From NCBI RefSeq assembly GCF_050871315.1, contig NZ_JBJLRE010000005.1: DNA of 64,000 nucleotides; one strand, given 5' to 3'. Position numbers and translations under genes: made by a program. Below, in pieces: positions 6,667-15,268 of the stretch. Every line of letters starts with the position of its first letter. The first letter of the stretch is position 1. The notes under the pieces were generated by a model, which saw nothing but the letters and a program-made list of their open reading frames with translations, made no database searches and was not told where the DNA came from. Source of the stretch: Kineococcus gynurae (GTDB taxonomy: Bacteria; Actinomycetota; Actinomycetes; Actinomycetales; Kineococcaceae).

Positions 6667-8166
6667 TCAGTACCGGAACGTCGACACCAGATCCTGCAAC
6701 TGCGTCGCCACCACCGACACCTGCGCCGCCGTCGACGTCCCCCCCGACGAACCCGACGAGCCCCGCGACCCGAACGACGACCCCGCATCCCCCGCCGAGA
6801 TCTCCGTCACGTTACGCACCATCTCCGCCGTCGTCACCGACTGCTCCTCCACCGCCGCCGCGATCGTCGTCTGCAACGCATCGATCCGCGCGATCACCTC
6901 AGCGATCTCACTGATCGCCGCCGTCGCCGCCGCCGAATCCGCCTGCGTCGCCGCCACCCGCGACGTGATGTCCTCCGTCGCCCGCGCCGTCTGCTGCGCC
7001 AACTCCTTCACCTCACCCGCCACCACCGCGAAACCCTTACCCGCATCCCCGGCCCGCGCCGCCTCGATCGTCGCGTTCAACGCCAACAGATTCGTCTGCT
7101 CCGCGATCGAGGTGATCAACCGCACCACGTCCCCGATCTCCTGCGACGACGACGACAGATGCCGCAACGTCTCATCCGTCGACTGCGTCACCGACACCGC
7201 CTGCGCCGCCACCGACGACGCATCCGCCGTCGACGTCGAGATCTCCCGGATCGCCGCCGTCATCTCCTCACCCGCCGCCGCCACCGTCGCGATGTTCACG
7301 TTCAACGCATCCGAAGACCGCGCCAACGTCCGCGAATGACCCACGATCTGACCCATCACCGAACCCAGACGCTCCAACGACGCATCCAGACCCCGCGCCA
7401 TGTCCCCGATCTCATCCCCACGATCCAGACCAGCCCGCGCATCCAACCGACCCTCGGCCAGACCCGCCACCACCTCACCCACCCGACGCAACGACCCGAG
7501 GATCCCCCCGGTGATCAGGCGGAGGAGGAGGATCGCCAGGGCGTTGGCGACGACGAACACGGCGACGAGGACGACCTCGTCGCGACGGGCCTGGGCGGCG
7601 GCGTGCTCGCGCAGGGCGACCGCCCGCGCGTCCACGGACGAGGTCAACGTCCCGGTCTGCACCAGCAGGTCGTCGTAGACGGCCAGCGCCTCGTTGTTGA
7701 TGACGTCGGCCGCCGCCCGCTGGTCACCCGCGCGCAGGGCGGCGACCGCGCGGTCGTCGGCCGCGAAGAACGTCTGCCAGTCGGCGGCGACGGCCTCGTG
7801 GGCGCGTCGCTCCGTCGGGGTCATGAGGTCGACCGGGGCCTCCGCGACGGACTTCTGGATGGCCGCCTTCGAGGCGAGGTACCCGGCCCGGTTCACCGCG
7901 TCCGGGGCCAGCGCCGCCTCGACGCCCTGCAGGGAGGCGTCCCAGGCGTAGCCGGCCTGCCAACCGGTGATGTCGGCGTCGAGGAAGCGCTGGTCCTGCG
8001 CGTACTGGATCAACCGGGACATCTCATCCTGCTCGTGCGCGACGGAGAGCTGCGTACGGACCGCCAGCATCCCGATCGCACCCAGCACCGTCGACACGAC
8101 GAGGACCACGGCGCCCACCAGCGTGAACTGGTGGCGCAGCCGCATCCCGCGCAGACCCTTGACCAT
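6667..8166 (-). CDS. Methyl-accepting chemotaxis protein
   Basis: A 499-residue chemoreceptor. A first transmembrane helix (about 15-35) is followed by a helical extracytoplasmic ligand domain (about 40-190), a second helix (about 198-218), a HAMP region (about 220-275) and a coiled-coil signalling domain with the hairpin tip 'EQTNLLALNATIEAARAG' that contacts CheA/CheW. It ends with a Gly/Ser linker and 'LQDLVSTFRY'. No chemotaxis genes are adjacent. Codon use changes abruptly at about residue 222 (position 7500): upstream codons are mainly C-ending, downstream codons mainly G- or T-ending (GTG, GCG, ACG, GAT, GGT), so the signalling half has a different history from the sensor half. Confidence 0.92.
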   Translation of the reverse strand: MVKGLRGMRLRHQFTLVGAVVLVVSTVLGAIGMLAVRTQLSVAHEQDEMSRLIQYAQDQRFLDADITGWQAGYAWDASLQGVEAALAPDAVNRAGYLASKAAIQKSVAEAPVDLMTPTERRAHEAVAADWQTFFAADDRAVAALRAGDQRAAADVINNEALAVYDDLLVQTGTLTSSVDARAVALREHAAAQARRDEVVLVAVFVVANALAILLLRLITGGILGSLRRVGEVVAGLAEGRLDARAGLDRGDEIGDMARGLDASLERLGSVMGQIVGHSRTLARSSDALNVNIATVAAAGEEMTAAIREISTSTADASSVAAQAVSVTQSTDETLRHLSSSSQEIGDVVRLITSIAEQTNLLALNATIEAARAGDAGKGFAVVAGEVKELAQQTARATEDITSRVAATQADSAAATAAISEIAEVIARIDALQTTIAAAVEEQSVTTAEMVRNVTEISAGDAGSSFGSRGSSGSSGGTSTAAQVSVVATQLQDLVSTFRY

Positions 8167-8243
8167 CCGACGAACCCCGCTCCACCCTCACCGACGACAG
8201 ACCCCTGGTTCATCGGTGGCGCGGGCCGTGATCTGGAGCCGAC

Positions 8244-9359
8244 TCAGCGCAGCCGGTCCCCGCTGTCGGCGTCGAAGAGGTAGACCCGCTCCGGCGGGGC
8301 GCTCAGGTGCAGGCGGTCACCGCGGCGCCGTACGACCCCTGCGGGGGTCTGCACGACCAGGTGGGAGTCGAGACCCTCGACCCGGACGGTGGCGAGCCCG
8401 AACTCCAGGAGGTCCTCGAACACGACGACCTCGGCCGGGACCGAGACCGACCCCGCCTCGGCCAGCTGCACGTCCTGCGGCCGGATCCCGACCGTCACGG
8501 AACCACCGGCCGGCACGGACCGGGCGGCCGACACCAGTCGACCGTCGCGCCCGACGCGGACCGTGCCGTCGCTCTCGGCGACCCCCTCGGTCAGGTTGAT
8601 CTTGGGTTCGCCGACGAAGTCGGCGACGAACAGGTTCGCCGGGTCGTCGAAGATCTCGTCGGCCGTGCCGAACTGCTGGATCACCCCGTTGTTCATCACC
8701 GCGAGCCGGTCGGCCAGGCTGAGCGCCTCCAGCTGGTCGTGGGTGACGACGATGGTCGTGTAGCCGAACTCGCGCTGCAGGACCTTGAGCTCACGACGGA
8801 CCCGCTGCCGCTGGGCGGCGTCGAGGTGGGACAGGGGTTCGTCGAGCAGCAGCACGGGAGGGTTGCGGATCAGGGCCCGGGCCAGCGCGACGCGCTGCTT
8901 CTGACCGCTGGACAACCCCGCCGGCCGCAGGTCCAGCAGGTCGGTCATCTCCAACCGTTCTGCGATGGCCTGCACCCGGGCGTCGGCGTCGCGCACCTTG
9001 CGGGCCTTCAACCCGTAGGCGAGGTTCTGCCGGACGGTGAGCGGCGGGTAGAGGGCGTAGGACTCGAACCCGACCCCGACGTCCCGCTTGCCCGGCGGCA
9101 GGTCCGGGATCGAGCGGTCGCCGATCCGGATGTCGCCCGACGTCACCGTCTCCAGACCGGCGATCATCCGCAGCGTGGTCGTCTTGCCGCACCCGGACGG
9201 CCCGAGCAGGGCGACGAGTTCCCCCGGGCGGATGTCCAGGTCGATGCCCTTCACGGCGTGGAAGGACTCGCGGCCGCGCGAGGTGTAGTTCTTGTGCAGC
9301 GCCTCGATGGTCAGGCTCTTGGCCGTCCCGGACGCGGTCGGGGCGGTGGTCGTGGTCAT
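8244..9359 (-). CDS. Sugar/polyol ABC transporter ATP-binding protein (MalK/UgpC-type)
   Basis: A 371-residue ATPase of a binding-protein-dependent importer. Visible: Walker A 'GPSGCGKTTT', signature 'LSSGQKQRVALARA', Walker B 'VLLLDEPLSHLD', H-loop 'VVTHDQ', and a C-terminal OB-type regulatory domain ('VTVGIRPQDV'). The Q-loop reads 'FESYALYP' instead of the usual FQ(N/S)YALYP, so the Gln is Glu. It is the last gene of the importer operon and overlaps the preceding ATPase by four bases. Two different ATPases in one operon, both with this Glu, recall the GlpS/GlpT pair of rhizobial glycerol importers. Confidence 0.9.
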   Translation of the reverse strand: MTTTTAPTASGTAKSLTIEALHKNYTSRGRESFHAVKGIDLDIRPGELVALLGPSGCGKTTTLRMIAGLETVTSGDIRIGDRSIPDLPPGKRDVGVGFESYALYPPLTVRQNLAYGLKARKVRDADARVQAIAERLEMTDLLDLRPAGLSSGQKQRVALARALIRNPPVLLLDEPLSHLDAAQRQRVRRELKVLQREFGYTTIVVTHDQLEALSLADRLAVMNNGVIQQFGTADEIFDDPANLFVADFVGEPKINLTEGVAESDGTVRVGRDGRLVSAARSVPAGGSVTVGIRPQDVQLAEAGSVSVPAEVVVFEDLLEFGLATVRVEGLDSHLVVQTPAGVVRRRGDRLHLSAPPERVYLFDADSGDRLR

Positions 9360-10549
9360 CGGGGTCCTCCCGCCGTGGTCGTGACGGCCCGGCGGACCGC
9401 GCCGCCGAGCCGTGGGGTGTCGACGTGGTCGTCGACCCGCTGTTCCCCGTGGTCGGGGGACTCCTGCACCCCCTGGGGCAGGGGCGCGAAGACGTGGACG
9501 TCGGCCAGCGGCAGGACGAGCGACACCTCGTCGCCCTCCCGCGCCCGCACGTCGCTGTCGGCGACCACGATGAGTTCCTGCGCGCCGGACTCGACCGAGA
9601 ACTCCATGAGCCGGCCGAGGCGTTCGGCGAGCTTCACCCGACCGCGGACGACCAGGGAGTCGGCCGGGGCCTCCTGCCCGGGGGCGACGAGACCGAGGTC
9701 GCGCGGTCGGATGCCGAGGCGGGCCCGCCCGTCGGGGAGGTCGAGGTGCGTCGGGGCCGGGATGTCGACCGAGCCGTCGGCGCTGCGCAACCGGCCGTCC
9801 GACACCGCCGCGTCGACCAGGTTGATCTCCGGCTGACCGAGGGCGCGGGCCACGAACGTGTCCACCGGGTCGTGCCAGATCTCGTAGGGGGTGCCGACCT
9901 GGACGAGGCGCCCGTTGCGCAGGACCGCGATCCGGTCACCGAGGGCCAGCGCCTCCTGGTAGTCGTGGGTGACGTAGAGCGTGGTGGTGCTCGACATCTC
10001 CCCCAGCTGCTTGAGCTCGGCCCGCATCGCGGCGCGCAGCTTGGCGTCCAGGTGCGAGAGGGGTTCGTCCAGCAGGTAGACGTCGGCCGTGCGGACCAGC
10101 ACCCGGCCGAGGGCGACCCGCTGCCGCTGCCCGTTGGAGAGTTCCCGCGGCAGCCGCTTGAGCAGGTGGTCGATGCCCAGGGTGGTGGTGACCGCCTCGA
10201 TGCGCTGCTGCTGGTCCTGGGCCGAGTACTTCCCCGTCCGACCCGAGCGCAACGGTGAGGCCAGGTTGTCGAACACCGTCTTCTGCGGGTAGAGCGCGTA
10301 GCTCTCGAACGCCATGGCGACGTTGCGGTGGTAGGGCTCGACCCCCTCCATCGACGTCCCGGCGATCGAGACCTCCCCCGCGTCGACGTCGACGAGACCG
10401 GCGACGCTCTTCAGCGTCGTGGTCTTGCCCGCCCCGGAGGGCCCGAGGATGACGAAGAACTCCCCGTCGGCGATGTCCAGGGACAACCCGTCGACCGCGG
10501 TGACCTTCTCGTAGGTCTTGGTCAGGTTCTCGATCCGTACCGTGGCCAT
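9356..10549 (-). CDS. Second sugar/polyol ABC transporter ATP-binding protein
   Basis: A 397-residue MalK-like ATPase, a paralogue of its downstream neighbour. Walker A 'GPSGAGKTTT', signature 'LSNGQRQRVALGRV', Walker B 'VYLLDEPLSHLD', H-loop 'YVTHDY', then the regulatory domain ('ARLGIRPRDLG'). The Q-loop again has Glu ('FESYALYPQ'). The C-terminal tail after about residue 355 is unrelated to the other subunit and reads as a flexible extension. The ATG at 10549 overlaps the permease stop as ATGA. It probably forms a heterodimer with the 371-residue subunit and drives import through the two permeases. Confidence 0.9.
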   Translation of the reverse strand: MATVRIENLTKTYEKVTAVDGLSLDIADGEFFVILGPSGAGKTTTLKSVAGLVDVDAGEVSIAGTSMEGVEPYHRNVAMAFESYALYPQKTVFDNLASPLRSGRTGKYSAQDQQQRIEAVTTTLGIDHLLKRLPRELSNGQRQRVALGRVLVRTADVYLLDEPLSHLDAKLRAAMRAELKQLGEMSSTTTLYVTHDYQEALALGDRIAVLRNGRLVQVGTPYEIWHDPVDTFVARALGQPEINLVDAAVSDGRLRSADGSVDIPAPTHLDLPDGRARLGIRPRDLGLVAPGQEAPADSLVVRGRVKLAERLGRLMEFSVESGAQELIVVADSDVRAREGDEVSLVLPLADVHVFAPLPQGVQESPDHGEQRVDDHVDTPRLGGAVRRAVTTTAGGPR

Positions 10550-11415
10550 CAGGCCTTCACCGCCCCGAACGACAGGCCCCGCACCAGGTAGCGCTGGATG
10601 GTGAGGGCGAGGATCAGCGGGGGCAGCGCGCCGAGGAGCGCCGCGGCCGCCGTGAGGTTGTAGAACGCCTGTCCGCCCCCGCCGAGGTACTTGGTGACCG
10701 CGACGGTGACCGTCGTGGCCCGCGAGTCGGTGAGGATGAGCGGGAACACGTAGTTGTTCCAGGCGAAGATGAACGCCAGCAGGGCCGCCGCGGCGATCCC
10801 GGGCCGGACCAGCGGCAGCGCCACCGTGAGGAACGCCCGGATCCGGCTGTAACCGTCGAGGAGGGCGGCCTGCTCCAGCTCCGGGGCGAGGTCCTGGAAG
10901 TAGGACCTCAGGATCCACACCACGAGCGGCATCGTGACCAGCTGCAGCACCCACACCATCCCGAGCTTCGTGTCGAAGATGCCGAGGGTGGTGTAGATCA
11001 CGAAGAGCGGGACGATGACCATCAGCTCCGGGGCGAACCGGAAGGACAGCATCTGGAACATCAGGTCCTCGGACCCCTTGAACTTCCAACGGCCCGCCGC
11101 GTAGGCCGCCGGGATGCCGACCACGAGGGACACCAGGACGGCCCCCACGCAGTTGAGCACGCTGGTCAGCATGGCCTGGCCGAAGTCGACGCTGGTGAGG
11201 TCCTGACCGCGCTGGGACAGCACGATCGAGAAGTTCTCCAAGGTGGGCGTGAACGCGAAGTAGGTGGTCGTCTGCTCGGCGTTGTTCTTCAAGGACAGCA
11301 GGAGCATCCACACGAGCGGGAACAGCGAGAAGACGAACCAGGCGAGGATCATCACGTCGGCGACCACCGACGCGGGGGTGAAACGCTTCTGTCCGGGCAT
11401 CAGTTCTCGTGCCAT
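10549..11415 (-). CDS. ABC sugar/polyol permease (MalG-type)
   Basis: A 288-residue inner-membrane permease with six predicted helices. The cytoplasmic EAA loop that contacts the ATPase is visible as 'EQAALLDGYSRIRAFLTVALPLVRPG'-like sequence (around residues 188-212), spanning the usual EAA---G motif. It lies in the order binding protein, permease, permease, ATPase, ATPase and is separated from the preceding permease gene by one base. Substrate specificity cannot be read from it. Confidence 0.9.
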   Translation of the reverse strand: MARELMPGQKRFTPASVVADVMILAWFVFSLFPLVWMLLLSLKNNAEQTTTYFAFTPTLENFSIVLSQRGQDLTSVDFGQAMLTSVLNCVGAVLVSLVVGIPAAYAAGRWKFKGSEDLMFQMLSFRFAPELMVIVPLFVIYTTLGIFDTKLGMVWVLQLVTMPLVVWILRSYFQDLAPELEQAALLDGYSRIRAFLTVALPLVRPGIAAAALLAFIFAWNNYVFPLILTDSRATTVTVAVTKYLGGGGQAFYNLTAAAALLGALPPLILALTIQRYLVRGLSFGAVKA

Positions 11416-11416
11416 G

Positions 11417-12364
11417 TCACGCCCCCGCCCCGGCAGCCCGACGCTGCGCCTTGCCCAGCACGCCCACGAGGTAGCGCGCGGTGATGAACACGATGATCCA
11501 CAGCAGGAACATGTAGGTCGAGCCGCGGGAGTAGTTCAGGTTGGTGATCGAGTCCTCGAACGCGCCGATCTGCAGGGTCGTGGTCGTGACGCCCGGACCG
11601 CCCGCGGTGAGGACGTAGACGGAGTCGAAGACCTTGAGGCAGTCCATGAACCGGAAGATGACGGCCACCAGGATGTAGGGCCACATCATCGGGAGCATGA
11701 GCCGGCGGAACATGTAGAACCAGCTCGCGCCGTCGACGTCGGAGGCCTCGAAGGGCTCCTTGGGCAGCGAGCGGATCCCGGCCAGGACGAGGATCGCCAC
11801 GAACGGCGTGTAGATCCAGATGTCCACCAGGACCACCGAGAAGAGCGCCCGGTCCTGGCTCAGCCAGTCGAAGGTCGAGCCGAGGCCGAACACGTGGTTC
11901 AGCACCCCGAACTGCGGGTTGAACATCAGCTTCCAGACCACGCCCGCGATCACCGGGGCGATCATCAGCGGCAGGATGAGCAGGCGTTCGAACGTCTTGC
12001 CGATGAGGCTCGATCGGTTCAGCAGCAGGGCGATCGCGACCCCGAGGACGGTCTCGGCCCCGGTGGCCATGATCGCGTAGAGCACCGTCGTCCCGGCGCT
12101 GCGCCAGAACAGCGGGTCGCCCAGCACGTCCGCGTAGTTGTCGAACCCGATGAAGGTTGGGTTCTGGTTGGTCACCGAGTAGTTGAGGACCGTGTAGTAC
12201 ACGCCGTAGAAGAAGGCGTAGAGGATCCCGATGATGAGCAGGACCGCGGGGACCGAGAGCAGGTAGGGGCGCAGCGACCGTCGCCAGCCGGGGACCCTGG
12301 GGATCCCCGACCGGCCCCCGCCGGGCGCCTGCTGGGTGGGCGTGCGGCCCGTCGTGGTGGTCAC
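11417..12364 (-). CDS. ABC sugar/polyol permease (MalF/UgpA-type)
   Basis: A 315-residue permease with an N-terminal cytoplasmic tail rich in Thr/Pro/Gly, then six hydrophobic helices beginning 'PYLLSVPAVLLIIGILYAFFYG'. The periplasmic 'IGFDNYADVLGDPLFWRS' loop is typical of the MalF/UgpA group, and the EAA loop appears as 'PFEASDVDGASWFYMFRRLML'. GTG 12364 is chosen as start: it has GGAGA about ten bases upstream, and longer readings enter the binding-protein gene. It pairs with the neighbouring MalG-type subunit. Confidence 0.88.
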   Translation of the reverse strand: MTTTTGRTPTQQAPGGGRSGIPRVPGWRRSLRPYLLSVPAVLLIIGILYAFFYGVYYTVLNYSVTNQNPTFIGFDNYADVLGDPLFWRSAGTTVLYAIMATGAETVLGVAIALLLNRSSLIGKTFERLLILPLMIAPVIAGVVWKLMFNPQFGVLNHVFGLGSTFDWLSQDRALFSVVLVDIWIYTPFVAILVLAGIRSLPKEPFEASDVDGASWFYMFRRLMLPMMWPYILVAVIFRFMDCLKVFDSVYVLTAGGPGVTTTTLQIGAFEDSITNLNYSRGSTYMFLLWIIVFITARYLVGVLGKAQRRAAGAGA

Positions 12365-12384
12365 GAGCGATGTCTCCGTCCGCG

Positions 12385-13809
12385 TCAGGCGTTGATCTTG
12401 GTGGTGTTCGCCTCGGCCAGCTGGTCCAGGCGGCTCTTCGCGTCGGCGCCCGAGTAGATGTCCTGGAGCGCGACGGCCCAGTCCTCGGTCGTCTCGAAGA
12501 ACTTGGTCTGGGGGGTGAACTGGATCTTGGTGGAGTCGATGACCTTCTCGAACGTCTCCAGGTACCCGGGGAAGTCGCCCAGCGTCTGCTTGAACGCCCC
12601 GTCGAAGACCGACGCGCGGGTCGGGTCGGCGAAGGTGGACGAGGTGGCCTTGGTCATGGCCTCCTTGCCGGTGGCCCACTGGATGAACAACCAGGCGGCC
12701 TGCTTCTTCTTCGACGCCGCGTTCATGGCCAGCGACCACGTCCACAGGTTGGTCGCGTAGCTGCCGTCGGGGCCGGCCGGACCGGGGTACCAGGCCAGGT
12801 TGCCGGCCTCGGCCGACCCGCCCGCCTTGTTCTTCGGGTAGGTGGCCGAGTCGGCGTCGTAGACCATCATCGCGTTGCCGTTGCCCAGGTCACCGGTGCA
12901 CTGGGGGTAGTCGTAGGTCGTCCAGGACGTCGGGCCGGCGTCGCGGGCCAGCTGGACCCACTTGCGGGTGAAGTTGACGGCGACGTCGGAGTTCATGGTC
13001 GCCTCGTACTGCCCGCCCGAGGCCTCGTAGTCCTTGGCCCCCTCGCGGCTGTACTGGGTCATGAAGCCGGGGTGGATGGTGGCCCAGGACTTCGACCCGC
13101 GGAACGCGACGCCGTACTGGTTGTTGGACCGGTCGGTCAGGTCCACGGCGAGCTGGATGAAGTTGTCGAACGTGTCCGGCAGCGTGATGCCCCGCTGGTC
13201 GAAGATCCGCTTGTTGTAGGCGACGACGTTGGTCTCGAAGCCCCACGGGATCGCCCACTGCCCACCGGTGCCGAGCGCGGACCCCTTCTCGAAGTCCCAG
13301 CGGGTCGACGTCCGCAGACCCTCGTAGATGTCCTCGAAGTCGTACTCCGCGTTGGTGGCGGCGGAGTTCTCGATCCAGGGGGTGAGGTCCTCCATCCACC
13401 CGGGCGGGCCGTACTGCCAGATGAAGTAGGCACCGGTCATGAACACGTCGTGGGCGCCGGTCCGACCGGCCAGCTCGGTGTTCAGCTTGGTGAAGTAGTC
13501 GGCCTCGGCGACCAGGTCGGCCTGCACCTCGATGCCGGTCAGCTCGGTGAACTCCTTGAGCAGCGGCTGGAACGCCTGCTGGTAGGGGTGCGGCGTCTGC
13601 AAGATGGCGATCTTCTCGCCCGAGAGCGCCTTCCAGTCGAAGCTGCCGGTGACCTCGGCGGCCCCGTTGGCGGTGTTCTCGTCGCCGCCACCGCCGGTCC
13701 CGACCCCGCAGGAGGACAGGATCGGCACGGAGGCGGCGGCCCCGGCGAGGCCGAGGGCGGAACGGCGGGAGAGGAAGGGGTTGTGCGCGGACCGGGTGGG
13801 GTCGCTCAT
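12385..13809 (-). CDS. ABC transporter substrate-binding lipoprotein
   Basis: A 474-residue extracytoplasmic solute-binding protein (SBP family 1). The N-terminus carries a twin-arginine-like lipoprotein signal: 'SRRSALGLAGAAASVPIL' then lipobox 'LSSC' with the acylated Cys at about residue 34, followed by a Gly-rich linker. The mature domain starts 'KIAILQTPHPYQQAFQPLL' and contains the usual 'FTELTGIEVQADLV' and Trp-rich ligand-cleft segments ('FIWQYGPPGWMEDL', 'LWTWSLAMN'). ATG 13809 gives a complete signal. It lies 83 bases downstream of the dehydrogenase and probably shares its promoter. The ligand is inferred from the neighbouring dehydrogenase to be a sugar alcohol. Confidence 0.9.
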   Translation of the reverse strand: MSDPTRSAHNPFLSRRSALGLAGAAASVPILSSCGVGTGGGGDENTANGAAEVTGSFDWKALSGEKIAILQTPHPYQQAFQPLLKEFTELTGIEVQADLVAEADYFTKLNTELAGRTGAHDVFMTGAYFIWQYGPPGWMEDLTPWIENSAATNAEYDFEDIYEGLRTSTRWDFEKGSALGTGGQWAIPWGFETNVVAYNKRIFDQRGITLPDTFDNFIQLAVDLTDRSNNQYGVAFRGSKSWATIHPGFMTQYSREGAKDYEASGGQYEATMNSDVAVNFTRKWVQLARDAGPTSWTTYDYPQCTGDLGNGNAMMVYDADSATYPKNKAGGSAEAGNLAWYPGPAGPDGSYATNLWTWSLAMNAASKKKQAAWLFIQWATGKEAMTKATSSTFADPTRASVFDGAFKQTLGDFPGYLETFEKVIDSTKIQFTPQTKFFETTEDWAVALQDIYSGADAKSRLDQLAEANTTKINA

Positions 13810-13892
13810 GGCTGCGCTCCGTTGCGTCGGGGCCGGGGTTTCCGGCGGGAGGTGCGGAGGACGTGCGGGGTGGGGGACGGACCCGGGGTCCG

Positions 13893-14993
13893 TCAGGGCA
13901 GGAGGGAGACCTTGACCGAGTTCGCGGAGTCCGCGACCAGGTCCAGGCCCTTCTGGAAGTCCTCCAGCGGGAGCTGGTGGGAGCAGATCTCGTCGAGCGG
14001 CAGGACCCCGGACTCGATGAGTTTCAGGGCCGCGGGCCACGTGTTGTGGCCGAGGTGCGCGCCGAGGACGTTCAGCTCCTTGTCGTCGCTGATGATGCTC
14101 CAGTCGACGCTCACCGGGTCCTTGAACACCGAGTACTCGACGAACGTGCCGAGCTTGCGCAGTAGGTTCAGGCCCTGTGCGACGGCGGACGGGTGGCCGG
14201 TCCCTTCGATGTACACGTCGGCGCCGTACCCGTCGGTGAGGTCCTTGACGACCTGGACGGCGTCCTCCTCGCGGATGTTGACGACGACGTCGGCACCGCA
14301 CTTCGTCGCCAGGGCGAGTTTCTGGGGCAGGGCGTCGAGGGCGACGATCGTCTTCGCCCCCTTGGCCCGGGCCCCGGCGATCATCCCGAGCCCGATCGGG
14401 CCGCACCCGGCGATGACCACCACGTCGTCGAACGCGATGTTCGCCCGCTCGACCGCGTGCAGGGAGCAGGACAGGGGTTCGGCGAACGCGACGTGGTGCG
14501 GGGGCAGGTTCTTCGGGGCCTTGTGCACGAGGGCCTCGACCGGCAGGACGAGGTACTCGGCCATCGCACCGGGGGTGCGGCGCTTGAACCCGAACATGTC
14601 GTGCGGCTGGCACATGTGGTAATTGCCGGTGTTGCAGTAGCGGCAGTTCCAGCACGGGACGATCTGCTCGGCGACCACGCGGTCACCGACCTCGACACCC
14701 CAGCGACGGGTGCCCTCCTCGTCGATCTCGACGATCGAACCGGTGAACTCGTGGCCGGGGATGACCTGGGGCTCGGTCCAGGCGGGACGGTTCTCGTCCC
14801 CCCAGAACTTCGCGGCCCCGTGGTAGCACTTCAGGTCGCTGGCGCAGATGCCCACGGCCTCGACCTTGAGCAGCGCCTCACCGGGTCCCGCGGTGGGGAT
14901 GGGACGTTCCTCGAGCCGGTAGTCCTCGGGGCCGTGGACGACGACGGCCTTCATCGTCCCGGTGGTGGGCGGTGTTCCTGGGGTGGACGTCAT
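13893..14993 (-). CDS. Zinc-dependent medium-chain dehydrogenase, erythritol/L-threitol dehydrogenase-like
   Basis: A 366-residue NAD-dependent alcohol/polyol dehydrogenase. Catalytic-zinc pattern: 'GICASDLKCYHG', 'PGHEFTG' and a later 'EPLSCSLH'. Structural-zinc cysteines: 'CWNCRYCNTGNYHMC'. Nucleotide fold: 'VVVIAGCGPIGLGMIAG'. The blocks 'CYHGAAKFWG', 'EQIVPCWNCRYC', 'DLTDGYGADVYIE' and 'VEYSVFKDPVSVDWSII' recall the erythritol/threitol dehydrogenase (EltD) of mycobacteria; this is recognition, not an alignment. The ATG at 14993 has AGGGAG about nine bases upstream; ATG 14954 (MKAVVVHG) is an alternative. It is the first gene of the importer operon and is divergent from the SorC regulator. 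Confidence 0.85.
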   Translation of the reverse strand: MTSTPGTPPTTGTMKAVVVHGPEDYRLEERPIPTAGPGEALLKVEAVGICASDLKCYHGAAKFWGDENRPAWTEPQVIPGHEFTGSIVEIDEEGTRRWGVEVGDRVVAEQIVPCWNCRYCNTGNYHMCQPHDMFGFKRRTPGAMAEYLVLPVEALVHKAPKNLPPHHVAFAEPLSCSLHAVERANIAFDDVVVIAGCGPIGLGMIAGARAKGAKTIVALDALPQKLALATKCGADVVVNIREEDAVQVVKDLTDGYGADVYIEGTGHPSAVAQGLNLLRKLGTFVEYSVFKDPVSVDWSIISDDKELNVLGAHLGHNTWPAALKLIESGVLPLDEICSHQLPLEDFQKGLDLVADSANSVKVSLLP

Positions 14994-15268
14994 GACGAAC
15001 TGCTCCCTCGCAGCCTGGGTGAGACTCGGTCCCGTCGAACGTTTCCGTCGGAAAGATCCAGAGGTCGGGGCCACGCCCCGAACCGATGACCGCACGCTAA
15101 CCACCCTCGGGCACAGATGTCCAGCACAGATGTTCAGATGTTGCCGGGTCGTGATCGATCACCGCCGCGACCCGGCGTAGGGTGCGACGATCGGGGGGTG
15201 GAGCCGCCGGCTCCGTCGCCCCACCCTCGTTGCTGCCCGCAGCACGTCGACCGCGGATCGGAGACGAC
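14994..15268. promoter_or_regulatory. Divergent control region between dehydrogenase operon and SorC regulator
   Basis: 275 bases without a gene, holding several repeats. TTTCCGTCGGAAA at 15042-15054 is a 13-bp dyad near the dehydrogenase side. CAGATGT occurs three times in direct orientation at 15114-15120, 15127-15133 and 15135-15141, the first two as GCACAGATGT. GTGATCGATCAC at 15151-15162 is a perfect palindrome nested between CGGGTCG (15145-15151) and CGACCCG (15168-15174). The likely reader is the adjacent SorC-family protein; which repeat is the operator is unknown. Confidence 0.55.
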
